Below are positions 49,743-56,923 of a DNA stretch of 64,000 bases, piece by piece. The position numbers and the translations under genes are program-made. The DNA comes from Parvibaculum sp045863935 (GTDB lineage Bacteria > Pseudomonadota > Alphaproteobacteria > Parvibaculales > Parvibaculaceae), in assembly GCF_045863935.1 (NCBI RefSeq), contig NZ_BTVP01000003.1, forward strand, positions 1 to 64,000, given 5' to 3'. Numbering within the stretch: the stretch's first letter is position 1; every line of letters begins with the position of its first letter. A model generated the notes under the pieces. The model had not been told where the DNA came from. It did not search any database and worked only from the letters and a program-made list of their open reading frames with translations.

Positions 49743-50048
49743 TCAACCGTTCGCGGCTGACTTCTTCTTTCCGTCGAAGACAGAGAATTCGTGCTCGATC
49801 GATTTTTCGATCAGCAGACGCCATATCGGTTCGGCGATGGCGCGGCTAAGGCCTGCCCGGTCCGCCTCCGCGAGTACCTTCTGCACCACTTCTTCGATCC
49901 GCGCATCGTCGCGCACGGCCGAGCGCTCGCCCTTGATCGCGCCGGCCTGCTCGATGTAGCCCTGCCGCTCCGCAAGCAGCTTCACGAGCTCACGGTCGAT
50001 CCTGTCGATCTCGTTGCGGACTTCCGGCATCGTGTTGCATTTAATCAT
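49743..50048 (-). CDS. Chorismate mutase, AroQ class (PchB-like)
   Basis: This 101-residue all-helical protein is of the size of a free-standing AroQ chorismate mutase. Helix 1 has MPEVRNEIDRIDRELVKLLAERQGY with the conserved Arg and Asp. Further family residues are the KGERSAVRDDARIEEVV loop and WRLLIEKSIEHE in the last helix. It would convert chorismate to prephenate for Phe/Tyr synthesis, though a PchB-type lyase role is possible. It converges with the ferredoxin gene. Confidence 0.85.
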   Translation of the reverse strand: MIKCNTMPEVRNEIDRIDRELVKLLAERQGYIEQAGAIKGERSAVRDDARIEEVVQKVLAEADRAGLSRAIAEPIWRLLIEKSIEHEFSVFDGKKKSAANG

Positions 50049-50274
50049 TGAGCGTCTCCGGCGGGTGGGTGTGGCACGACGTCATGCAGCCATGCCATAC
50101 GCGCAGCGTAAGATAGGCATGGGTGAAGGTTTGTCACGGCCAATCGGGCAATTTTTTGCTTGGCGTTACGGGATCGCGGACCTATATAGGCCCGAAAGGT
50201 TGTGAAATATAAATAATCACACTTTTTATAGGTAATTATGCCCCTGCGGCGGGCGGAACGACAGGTGACCGAGA

Positions 50275-51306
50275 ATGACTCAGGAAGCGATCTCGACGGA
50301 TGTGGTGATCATCGGAGCCGGACCCTGCGGGCTTTTCGCAGTGTTCGAGCTCGGCCTTCTCGACATGAAGTGTCACCTTGTCGACATTCTGGACAAGCCA
50401 GGCGGGCAGTGCGCCGAGCTCTATCCGGAAAAGCCGATCTATGACATTCCGGCGCTTCCCGTCGTCAGCGGCCATGAACTCACCGAGCGGCTGATGGAGC
50501 AGGCCGCGCCATTCGGTCCGCAGTATCACTACAACGAGATGGTCGAAGAGCTGGAGAAGCTCGAAGACGGCCGCTTCCGCGTAAAGACCGATGGCGGTCT
50601 CGTTTTCGAAGCAAAGGTCGTCGTGATTGCGGCGGGCGGCGGCAGTTTCCAGCCGAAGAAGCCCCCAATTCCCGGCATCGACGCCTATGAAGGCAAGTCC
50701 GTCTTCTATTCGGTCAAACGGATGGAAAGCTTCCGCAACAAGAAGGTGCTGATCTCCGGTGGCGGCGACAGCGCGCTGGACTGGACGATCAACCTGCAGC
50801 CGGTCGCGCAGTCGATGCAACTCATTCATCGCCGTGATGGGTTCCGTGCGGCGCCGGATAGCGTCAACAAGATGCATGCGCTGGTGGAAGAAGGAAAAAT
50901 GCAGTTCCATCTCGGCCAGATCACGGCACTGCATGGCGATAACGGTCAGCTCACTGGCGTCACCGCGAAGGGTAACGACGGTAATGATTACGAGATCGAA
51001 TGCGACACTCTGCTGCCGTTCTTCGGTCTCACCATGAAGCTCGGTCCGATCGCGAATTGGGGGCTCAACCTTCACGAGAACCTTATCCCGGTCGACACCG
51101 AGAAGTTCCAGTCGAGCGAACCGGGCATCTTCGCCATCGGTGACATCAACACCTATCCGGGCAAGCTGAAGCTCATTCTCTCCGGCTTCCACGAAGCGGC
51201 GCTCATGGCGCAGGCCGCTTTCAAATATGCCAACCCGGACGCGAAGGTCACCTTCCAGTACACGACGTCGTCGACCAGCCTGCAGAAGAAACTCGGCGTC
51301 GCCTGA
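50275..51306 (+). CDS. Ferredoxin-NADP+ reductase, thioredoxin-reductase-like type
   Basis: This 343-residue flavoprotein has an N-terminal FAD motif VVIIGAGPCGLFAVFELG (residues about 10-27) and an NADPH motif VLISGGGDSALDW. It lacks the CxxC active site of thioredoxin reductase; the region reads AAGGGSFQPKKP, typical of TrxR-like FNR in alphaproteobacteria and Bacillus YumC. It moves electrons between NADPH and ferredoxin in the cytoplasm. It is followed 21 bases later by a [2Fe-2S] ferredoxin gene, its obvious partner. The ATG lies downstream of an AT-rich promoter around 50200-50235. Confidence 0.93.
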   Translation: MTQEAISTDVVIIGAGPCGLFAVFELGLLDMKCHLVDILDKPGGQCAELYPEKPIYDIPALPVVSGHELTERLMEQAAPFGPQYHYNEMVEELEKLEDGRFRVKTDGGLVFEAKVVVIAAGGGSFQPKKPPIPGIDAYEGKSVFYSVKRMESFRNKKVLISGGGDSALDWTINLQPVAQSMQLIHRRDGFRAAPDSVNKMHALVEEGKMQFHLGQITALHGDNGQLTGVTAKGNDGNDYEIECDTLLPFFGLTMKLGPIANWGLNLHENLIPVDTEKFQSSEPGIFAIGDINTYPGKLKLILSGFHEAALMAQAAFKYANPDAKVTFQYTTSSTSLQKKLGVA

Positions 51307-51327
51307 TATCCATTCCGAGGTCAGTTC

Positions 51328-51651
51328 ATGCGTATCATCCTTGTCGATGGCAAGGGCCGCGAGCGCGAGCTTGAGGCTATTGAAGGGTGGCGGGTGATGG
51401 AAATCATCCGCGATCACGGGTTTCCCATCGTGGCGGAATGCGGCGGTGCCTGCGCCTGCGGCACCTGCCAGGTGGAGGTCGATCCTCAATGGGCCGCGAA
51501 GCTACACGAGCCACGTGGAGATGAGCTCGACATGCTCGACCAGAATTATGGTGGCGAGTGGTCGCGCCTGTCATGTCAGCTCATCATGACGCCTGAGCTC
51601 GACGGGTTGCGTGTTCGGCTTGCCGACGTTGCGATTCGCAAGGCGGCCTGA
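51328..51651 (+). CDS. [2Fe-2S] ferredoxin (second copy)
   Basis: This 107-residue ferredoxin has cluster cysteines in ECGGACACGTCQVEV (C-x5-C-x2-C) and a fourth Cys in SRLSCQLIM. It is of the adrenodoxin/putidaredoxin type, like the copy at 49412, with an acidic GDELDMLDQNY stretch. It sits directly behind the ferredoxin-NADP+ reductase gene and should form an NADPH-FNR-ferredoxin chain with it. A frame that overlaps its 3' end belongs to the next gene and is not used as that gene's start. Confidence 0.93.
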   Translation: MRIILVDGKGRERELEAIEGWRVMEIIRDHGFPIVAECGGACACGTCQVEVDPQWAAKLHEPRGDELDMLDQNYGGEWSRLSCQLIMTPELDGLRVRLADVAIRKAA

Positions 51652-51715
51652 CCCCGAGGCCTCGCTGGACAAACCCTCTCTCAAGCTGCCAACTTGGCGA
51701 AAAGGGAGGGGCTTC

Positions 51716-52117
51716 TTGCGCCATTTTTCGCTCATTATCGCTCTTGTCGTCGTGCTCATCGGAAGCGGCAATGCCCTGGCGGGCTCAGCCGATGCGGTCG
51801 AAACGACGCTCTATTTCGGGCTCGATCTGCCGGACGGCGGCACCGTGAGCGAAGAGCAGTGGGCCGGCTTCCTTGCTGATGTCGTTACACCGCGCTTTCC
51901 GGACGGGTTCACGGTTCTCGATGCCTATGGACAGTGGCGCGACCCTGAGTCGGCCGATGCGCCGGTCATTCGCGAGGAGACCCGGATCATCATCATCGTT
52001 CATCCCGAGACGTCAGCCGCTGAAGGCGCCATCGGCGAAATAAAATCCTTCTACAAGACAAGCTTTGGCCAGAAATCCGTGTTCCACACACAGACGCAAG
52101 TGCGTGTCATAGAGTAG
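51716..52117 (+). CDS. DUF3574-domain secreted protein
   Basis: This 133-residue predicted periplasmic protein begins MRHFSLIIALVVVLIGSG, a signal peptide cleaved near residue 23 (NALAGS). The body matches the DUF3574 pattern ETTLYFGLDLPDGG, WAGFLADVVTPRFPDG and the C-terminal SVFHTQTQVRV. Function is unknown. I use TTG 51716 with GGGAGGGG 5-12 bases upstream; the earlier in-frame ATG at 51611 overlaps the ferredoxin gene and would bury the signal peptide. It is the third gene of the FNR-ferredoxin cluster. Confidence 0.8.
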   Translation: MRHFSLIIALVVVLIGSGNALAGSADAVETTLYFGLDLPDGGTVSEEQWAGFLADVVTPRFPDGFTVLDAYGQWRDPESADAPVIREETRIIIIVHPETSAAEGAIGEIKSFYKTSFGQKSVFHTQTQVRVIE

Positions 52118-52124
52118 GCGTCCG

Positions 52125-52994
52125 ATGTTCGCGGTTTCCCGTCCCGTTGAAAAAAGTTTCGAGATCTGGCCCGGCAAGCTTTCTTTCGCCGCTGTCGGCG
52201 ACGGTTCGCGTGAAGCGCTCGACGTCGCGATGGACATTGCCCGCGAACTTTCACGCTCCGTGCTTGAGGATGCCGAACTGCTGGCGAAAGGTGCTGCAAA
52301 TGCTCTGCCTCGGGGCAGGGCGGGGCGGATTGCAGTAGAGACGGTAAATCTCTTTCGTGAGCTTATTCCTTCTCTCGAGTTTCCTCCCGTGTTGGCGGCT
52401 TTACCGGGTGCGGTCTGCGATGCCATGCTTGAGGGTATGCTCGATGCCTCGCGTCAAAATGGCGGCGCGGAATTCATCGTCGTATCGCATGGTGATGTGC
52501 TTGCCCTCCATCAGGAACCGGGCGTGGCGGCATGCCCCGAGGGAGGCGTTCAACCGGTGCTTGGCGAATTTGTTTCTGCCTTGGGGGCGGGCATCCATGG
52601 CGGCGCGGCTCTGGGGGGCAGCCGCTCCTGTGTTCCGACCAGCGGGGCGCTCGACATTGTCGCGGTTCAATCGAAGTCAGCGTCGGCGGCAGGGCTTGCT
52701 GCCGCAATCGTTGCCGACGCCGCAGGCGATACAGTTGCGGTGCCGCGAGGTTCTGCGCCGCGCGACCGGCTGTTTGCGATGGCGTGGCGAGAGCGAAGCA
52801 TTGCTGCATCGGTGGGGCTCGTCGAACCGGAATTGATCTGGCAGGCGCTTTCCGCGTCGGTGCGGCAAGCGGCTGCGCTCAGGGACAAGCGCTTGCTGCG
52901 CGCGGCGGCGCTCGGCTTCAAGGGGCGCGGCCGGACGGTCGGTCCGGTCGACGGCGACAGGTTGCTTCGCTTTGGCGTTTCGGAGTGGCGCTAG
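52125..52994 (+). CDS. UPF0280-like protein (ApbE superfamily)
   Basis: This 289-residue protein shows the UPF0280 pattern in its central and C-terminal parts. These are PPVLAALPGAVCDAMLEGML, EFIVVSHGDVLALHQ, GGSRSCVPTSGALDIVAVQSKSASAAGLAA and LLRAAALGFKGRGRTVG. The canonical ATSGWRGRS and NNGGD motifs are changed here, so it is a divergent member. UPF0280 proteins resemble FAD:protein FMN transferase but their role is unsettled. It lies 7 bases after the DUF3574 gene and shares its transcript. Confidence 0.55.
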   Translation: MFAVSRPVEKSFEIWPGKLSFAAVGDGSREALDVAMDIARELSRSVLEDAELLAKGAANALPRGRAGRIAVETVNLFRELIPSLEFPPVLAALPGAVCDAMLEGMLDASRQNGGAEFIVVSHGDVLALHQEPGVAACPEGGVQPVLGEFVSALGAGIHGGAALGGSRSCVPTSGALDIVAVQSKSASAAGLAAAIVADAAGDTVAVPRGSAPRDRLFAMAWRERSIAASVGLVEPELIWQALSASVRQAAALRDKRLLRAAALGFKGRGRTVGPVDGDRLLRFGVSEWR

Positions 52995-53045
52995 CGGTGG
53001 AGGGAGGCCATACTGGCGCCGGTTTTTTTCGCCGGGGAGGGCGCC

Positions 53046-53663
53046 ATGGGATTCTACGAACGCCGCATTGTTCCGCACATCATCAACTGTGCCTGCGGCA
53101 CAAAGCCCATCAGTTATCAACGCAAGAAGGTCGTGCCGATGGCGGAGGGCACGGTACTCGAAATCGGCATCGGTACCGGGTTCAATCTTCCCTATTACGA
53201 TGCGGCCAAGGTCAGGAAAGTGATCGGCCTCGACCCGTCCGAAGCGTCGTGGAAGCTTGCGGGTGAGCGGGCTCGCGATCTCTCCTTCCCCGTCGAGTTC
53301 ATCGGCCTGCCGGGTGAGCAGATTCCGCTTGAGGACAAGAGCGTCGATACCGTGCTTTGTACTTTCAGCCTTTGCACGATCCCTGATCCGGTGACGGCGC
53401 TCGAAGGCATGCGCCGCGTATTGAAGCCGGGTGGGAAACTCGTCTTTTGCGAACACGGAGCGGCGCCGGACGATGATGTGGCCCGCTGGCAGGATCGCAT
53501 CAATCCCGTCTGGAAGGTGCTGTTCGGTGGTTGCAATCTAAACCGCAAGATACCGTCGCTGATCGAAGCGGGCGGTTTCCATATCGCCGATCTTCAGCAG
53601 ATGTATCTGCCCTCCACGCCGCGCTTTGCCGGTTTCAATTATTGGGGCGTCGCACAGGCCTGA
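53046..53663 (+). CDS. Class I SAM-dependent methyltransferase (METTL7-like)
   Basis: This 205-residue enzyme has motif I VLEIGIGTGFNLPYYD (residues about 38-53), an acidic post-I residue in VIGLDPSEASW, motif II/III DTVLCTFSLCTIPD and motif IV LKPGGKLVFCEHGAAPD. The sequence resembles the METTL7/TMT-type thiol or phospholipid methyltransferases (FCEHGAAP and the C-terminal tail TPRFAGFNYWGVA). The substrate is not known. ATG 53046 follows GGGGAGGGCGCC. It ends 51 bases before the imuA LexA box. Confidence 0.83.
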   Translation: MGFYERRIVPHIINCACGTKPISYQRKKVVPMAEGTVLEIGIGTGFNLPYYDAAKVRKVIGLDPSEASWKLAGERARDLSFPVEFIGLPGEQIPLEDKSVDTVLCTFSLCTIPDPVTALEGMRRVLKPGGKLVFCEHGAAPDDDVARWQDRINPVWKVLFGGCNLNRKIPSLIEAGGFHIADLQQMYLPSTPRFAGFNYWGVAQA

Positions 53664-53714
53664 TGCTGTGGCGGACCGGTTTTCCGGACTTGACCCTTAT
53701 AGTTCTTATGTTTA

Positions 53715-53729
53715 GAACAAAACAGGAAC
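53715..53729. promoter_or_regulatory. LexA (SOS) box upstream of imuA
   Basis: GAACAAAACAGGAAC is a GAAC-N7-GAAC direct repeat, the reverse complement of the alphaproteobacterial GTTC-N7-GTTC LexA box. It is 13 bases before the imuA ATG. Its complement is identical to the box at 55300. Confidence 0.88.
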
Positions 53730-53742
53730 ATAAGGAATTGTC

Positions 53743-54558
53743 ATGTCACCGGCCAGCAAAGGACGCCTTATTGCTGAGTTGAAAGCCCGGATTGCTGGTC
53801 ATGCGCCGGTGTCGGGGCGAGTAACCTCTGCCTTTCCGCTTGGAGCGCCTGAAATCGACGGGGTGCTGCCCGAAGGCGGGATGAAGCGCGGCGCCTTGCA
53901 TGAAGTCGCGGCGGCAGCCTATCTGGATATGGGCGCAGCCACGGGATTTCTCGCGTCACTCGCAGCCTGTGCCAGCCGAAACTCCACGCTTCCCGTTCTC
54001 TGGTGCGAAACGGTAAGGCCGCCCTTCGACATGGGCCGGCTTTACGGACCGGGGCTTTCCGCGTTCGGCCTGGAGCCGGAAAGGATCGTGCACGCTTTAC
54101 CGTCCGGAGATGCCGATTGCCTGTGGGCTATGGAGGAGGCGTTGCGCAGCCATGCCTTTGCGGCGGTGATCGGTGAACTCGATGGATGCTCCGTCGCGCT
54201 CAACCTGACTACCACGAGGCGACTTCAACTCGCTGCAGAGGAGTCGGGAACGCCGGTTTTGCTTTTCACCGGCCATGCCAAGGAAGGGGCAAGTGTTGCC
54301 GTTACTCGCTGGCACGTGGCTTCGGCGCCGAGTGCTGTTCTTTCTTATGTGGACGAGAAGGAGATGCTGCCCGGTGCAGCGTGCTGGCAGGTTGCGCTTA
54401 CCCGTTCGCGCGGCGGTCAGCCCGGTTCATGGCTGGTGGAGTGGAATGGAATGGAGGCTGCGTTTTCTGCGGTGGCGCGGACAGAAGGTGACTCTTGCGA
54501 ACGGGAAGTTGCAGCTCGGCACGAGCTTGCGATCATCCCGTTCAGGCAGACGGTTTGA
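53743..54558 (+). CDS. imuA: SOS mutagenesis protein ImuA (SulA/RecA-like)
   Basis: This 271-residue RecA/SulA-like protein starts MSPASKGRLIAELKARIAG and has GMKRGALHEVAAAAYLDMGAATGFLASLAA, where RecA-type proteins have the Walker A; no complete GxxxxGKT is present. The core VLWCETVRPPFDMGRLYGPGLSAFGL is typical of ImuA. ImuA works with ImuB and DnaE2 in error-prone translesion synthesis under LexA control. It has its own LexA box and ATG 53743 follows AAGGAATTGTC. Unlike the usual contiguous cassette, two reverse-strand lipoprotein genes lie between it and imuB. Confidence 0.9.
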   Translation: MSPASKGRLIAELKARIAGHAPVSGRVTSAFPLGAPEIDGVLPEGGMKRGALHEVAAAAYLDMGAATGFLASLAACASRNSTLPVLWCETVRPPFDMGRLYGPGLSAFGLEPERIVHALPSGDADCLWAMEEALRSHAFAAVIGELDGCSVALNLTTTRRLQLAAEESGTPVLLFTGHAKEGASVAVTRWHVASAPSAVLSYVDEKEMLPGAACWQVALTRSRGGQPGSWLVEWNGMEAAFSAVARTEGDSCEREVAARHELAIIPFRQTV

Positions 54559-54566
54559 AGCGGGAT

Positions 54567-54869
54567 TTACCAGTAGTGGGGAGGGTAGTAGCGATAGGGG
54601 TAAGGATATCCCGGATAGGGACCCCACCAAGGGGAAGGAGTGCGGGCACGGTTTAGCGCGCGCGTGTTTTCTTCCTGGGCGCGAATTTCTTTCAGTCTCA
54701 ACATGCAATTCGCAAAGGCTTCCGTGCCCTCCGTGAACCCCAGTTTTTTGCACTCGGCCTGATCCGATTGTTGTTGCGCGGCCGTGCGGGCGGCCTGTTC
54801 CTGCGGGCTCGCACAGGCTGCAAGTGTGACGAGAGCCGCAACAGTCAAAGTGGTACGCACGATACGCAT
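54567..54869 (-). CDS. Small lipoprotein, tandem paralogue 1
   Basis: This 100-residue predicted lipoprotein starts MRIVRTTLTVAALVTLAACA, with lipobox LAAC near residue 19. The middle has ECKKLGFTEGTEAFANCMLR with two Cys, followed by LKEIRAQEENTRALNRA and a Pro/Tyr-rich tail PYPGYPYPYRYYPP. The pattern C-x3-LGF-x-(6)-NC-x2-(R/K)-(L/M)-KEIRA recurs in the next gene, so they are duplicates. GAAAGGAAAGG lies before the ATG. It separates imuA from imuB on the opposite strand. Confidence 0.78.
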   Translation of the reverse strand: MRIVRTTLTVAALVTLAACASPQEQAARTAAQQQSDQAECKKLGFTEGTEAFANCMLRLKEIRAQEENTRALNRARTPSPWWGPYPGYPYPYRYYPPHYW

Positions 54870-54890
54870 GGACCCCTTTCCTTTCGCTCG

Positions 54891-55169
54891 TCAGAAGCCC
54901 TTGGAAACGCCGATGCCGACGCCAAAGCCGACATTGGGCGAGCGGTTCGCATTTTCCTTGGCGCGAATTTCCTTCATCTTGAGGCGGCAGTTTCCATAGG
55001 CTTCCGTATTCGGTTCGAACCCCAGCTCCACGCAATTCTTGTGATCCTCGGCATCGAGCCGCGCCTGTTCGGCTGCCGGGTCGGCGCATGCGGTGATTGC
55101 AAGTGGAAGCATCAATGCAAAGCCAAGGGCCAATCGTTTCGTCCGGTTCGCCGATGAAAATCTCAACAT
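54891..55169 (-). CDS. Small lipoprotein, tandem paralogue 2
   Basis: This 92-residue predicted lipoprotein has a signal peptide RLALGFALMLPLAITACAD with lipobox ITAC near residue 28. The body has NCVELGFEPNTEAYGNCRLK and MKEIRAKENANRS, matching paralogue 1, and a Gly-rich tail GFGVGIGVSKGF. It is transcribed toward paralogue 1, 21 bases apart, and away from imuB. I do not recognise a named family. Confidence 0.78.
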   Translation of the reverse strand: MLRFSSANRTKRLALGFALMLPLAITACADPAAEQARLDAEDHKNCVELGFEPNTEAYGNCRLKMKEIRAKENANRSPNVGFGVGIGVSKGF

Positions 55170-55299
55170 GCTTTCTGTCTCCCGATGCGCATGACGCTCG
55201 TTCTCAACTACCTAAGGCTACTCCCGTTTCGTGCAAGGAGGAGCGGAAAGTAACTTCCCGATTCGACTCGCCATCGAAATGAGAACGGGGCAATATGAT

Positions 55300-55314
55300 G
55301 TTCCTGTTTTGTTC
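55300..55314. promoter_or_regulatory. LexA (SOS) box upstream of imuB-dnaE2
   Basis: GTTCCTGTTTTGTTC fits GTTC-N7-GTTC exactly. Its flanking bases ATGTTCCTGTTTTGTTCTA are shared, as the reverse complement, with the imuA box. The box overlaps the first possible ATGs (55295, 55298), which argues that imuB starts at 55328. Confidence 0.88.
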
Positions 55315-55327
55315 TAGCGGTGTGCCA

Positions 55328-56923
55328 ATGAAGGGAGAAAGACGGATCGCTGCGCTCTGGTTGCCTTTCTGGCCTATCGAGCGGCTCTACCGTGAGCTTG
55401 CACAGCGGTATCCCAAGATAACGGAAAGGCCGCGGGCTCTTGCCCGACCCAGCGCAGGAGGCCTGCGGATAACGGTCTGCGATAGACAGGCTCAGGTCGA
55501 GGGCGTCGAACATGGACAATTGGTGCCGGATGCCATGGCGCTTTGTCCCCTGCTTGAATTGCATCCGGCGGACATCGAAGGCGACCGCAAGGCGCTTGCG
55601 CGACTTGCTCGCTGGTGTGGGCGTTACACGCCCTGGACGGCGGCAGATCCCATTGGCCGGGGAGAGGAGCCGGACGGCATTCTGCTCGACATCACAGGCT
55701 GCGCTCATCTCTTTGGCGGTGAGGAAGAACTGCTTTCGATTCTTCATCGGCGTTTTTGTGAACTGGGCCTGACGGTCCGTTGTGCGATCGCATCGACACC
55801 AGGGGCAGCCTGGGCGGTCGCGCGATATGGCCGGAACATGCTTTCCATCGTTCCCTTGGGTGGCGAAGCGGACGCGCTTCGCGAATTGCCGGTCGCGGCG
55901 CTCCGGCTCGACAGGGCGGTTGTGGATGGGCTCATGCGTCTCGGACTGAAGCGGACAGGCGATCTCTACGGTAAACCGCGCGCGCCGATCACCGCCCGTT
56001 TTGGCGCCGAAGTGGCGCGGCGCCTCGATGAAGCACTCGGTTTCGAGCCGGAACCGATCTCGCCCAACCTGCCGCATGTTCCCTATCGTGCGAGCCTTTC
56101 CTTTCCGGAAGGGCTGATGCAACTTCTTCATATCGAGGAAGCCGTTCGGCGGATTGCAGGCGATCTCTGCGAAGTGCTTCAACGCGAACAGCAGGGCGCC
56201 CGGCGGCTTGAATTGTTGCTTTTCCGCGTCGATGGAGATGTGACGTACCTTCGTGCGGGCACCGGCAGGCCCTCTCACGAAGCTGCCCATCTGGCACGAC
56301 TTTTCCGCGAGAAGGTTGCGCAAGCAGGCGATGATTTCGATGCGGGTTTTGGCATCGAGGCCATCACCCTTGCCTGCCTTGCCGTCGAGCCGTTGTCGCC
56401 CATCCAGGATGGCTTCGACGGAAACGAAACGCATCTTCACGATCTTGAGCGCTTTCTGGACCGGCTGAGCAACCGTATCGGGCAGGATCGTGTCCTTCGG
56501 CTTGAGCCAAGAGCGAGCCATATTCCCGAGCGTGCCGTCGCCGATGTCCCTTCGCTGCGTGGTATGACGCCTGCCATGCGTTCCTGGCCAACGCACAGGG
56601 ACGTGCATCGCGCTTCCATGCTCGGCGGCAGCCTGCCGCGTCCCTTGAGGCTTCTCCCTCTGCCTGAGCTGGTCGACGTTGTCGCCGAGGTGCCTGAGGG
56701 ACTGCCACGCATTTTTCGCTGGCGGCGGATCGCCCACAGGGTTGCGCGCACGGAGGGACCGGAGAGGATCGCACCTGAATGGTGGCGCGGGAACCGTCAG
56801 CACACACGGGATTATTATCGGGTAGAGGATAGTGAAGGCTGCCGTTTCTGGCTTTACCGCGACGGCCTTTATTACCGGGACAAGGAAGCTCCGCGCTGGT
56901 TTCTTCATGGAGTTTTCGAATGA
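55328..56923 (+). CDS. imuB: SOS mutagenesis protein ImuB (Y-family polymerase-like)
   Basis: This 531-residue protein is a Y-family DNA polymerase homologue that lacks the catalytic acidic residues and acts as a hub between ImuA, DnaE2 and the beta clamp. It has WLPFWPIERLYRE at the start, the family PLLELHPADIEGDRKALARLARW, ASTPGAAWAVARYG (helix-hairpin-helix thumb region follows as RLGLKRTGDLYGKPRAPITARFG). I start at ATG 55328 because the earlier in-frame ATGs fall on the LexA box. A clear ribosome-binding site is lacking. Its stop overlaps the dnaE2 ATG by 4 bases. Confidence 0.9.
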   Translation: MKGERRIAALWLPFWPIERLYRELAQRYPKITERPRALARPSAGGLRITVCDRQAQVEGVEHGQLVPDAMALCPLLELHPADIEGDRKALARLARWCGRYTPWTAADPIGRGEEPDGILLDITGCAHLFGGEEELLSILHRRFCELGLTVRCAIASTPGAAWAVARYGRNMLSIVPLGGEADALRELPVAALRLDRAVVDGLMRLGLKRTGDLYGKPRAPITARFGAEVARRLDEALGFEPEPISPNLPHVPYRASLSFPEGLMQLLHIEEAVRRIAGDLCEVLQREQQGARRLELLLFRVDGDVTYLRAGTGRPSHEAAHLARLFREKVAQAGDDFDAGFGIEAITLACLAVEPLSPIQDGFDGNETHLHDLERFLDRLSNRIGQDRVLRLEPRASHIPERAVADVPSLRGMTPAMRSWPTHRDVHRASMLGGSLPRPLRLLPLPELVDVVAEVPEGLPRIFRWRRIAHRVARTEGPERIAPEWWRGNRQHTRDYYRVEDSEGCRFWLYRDGLYYRDKEAPRWFLHGVFE

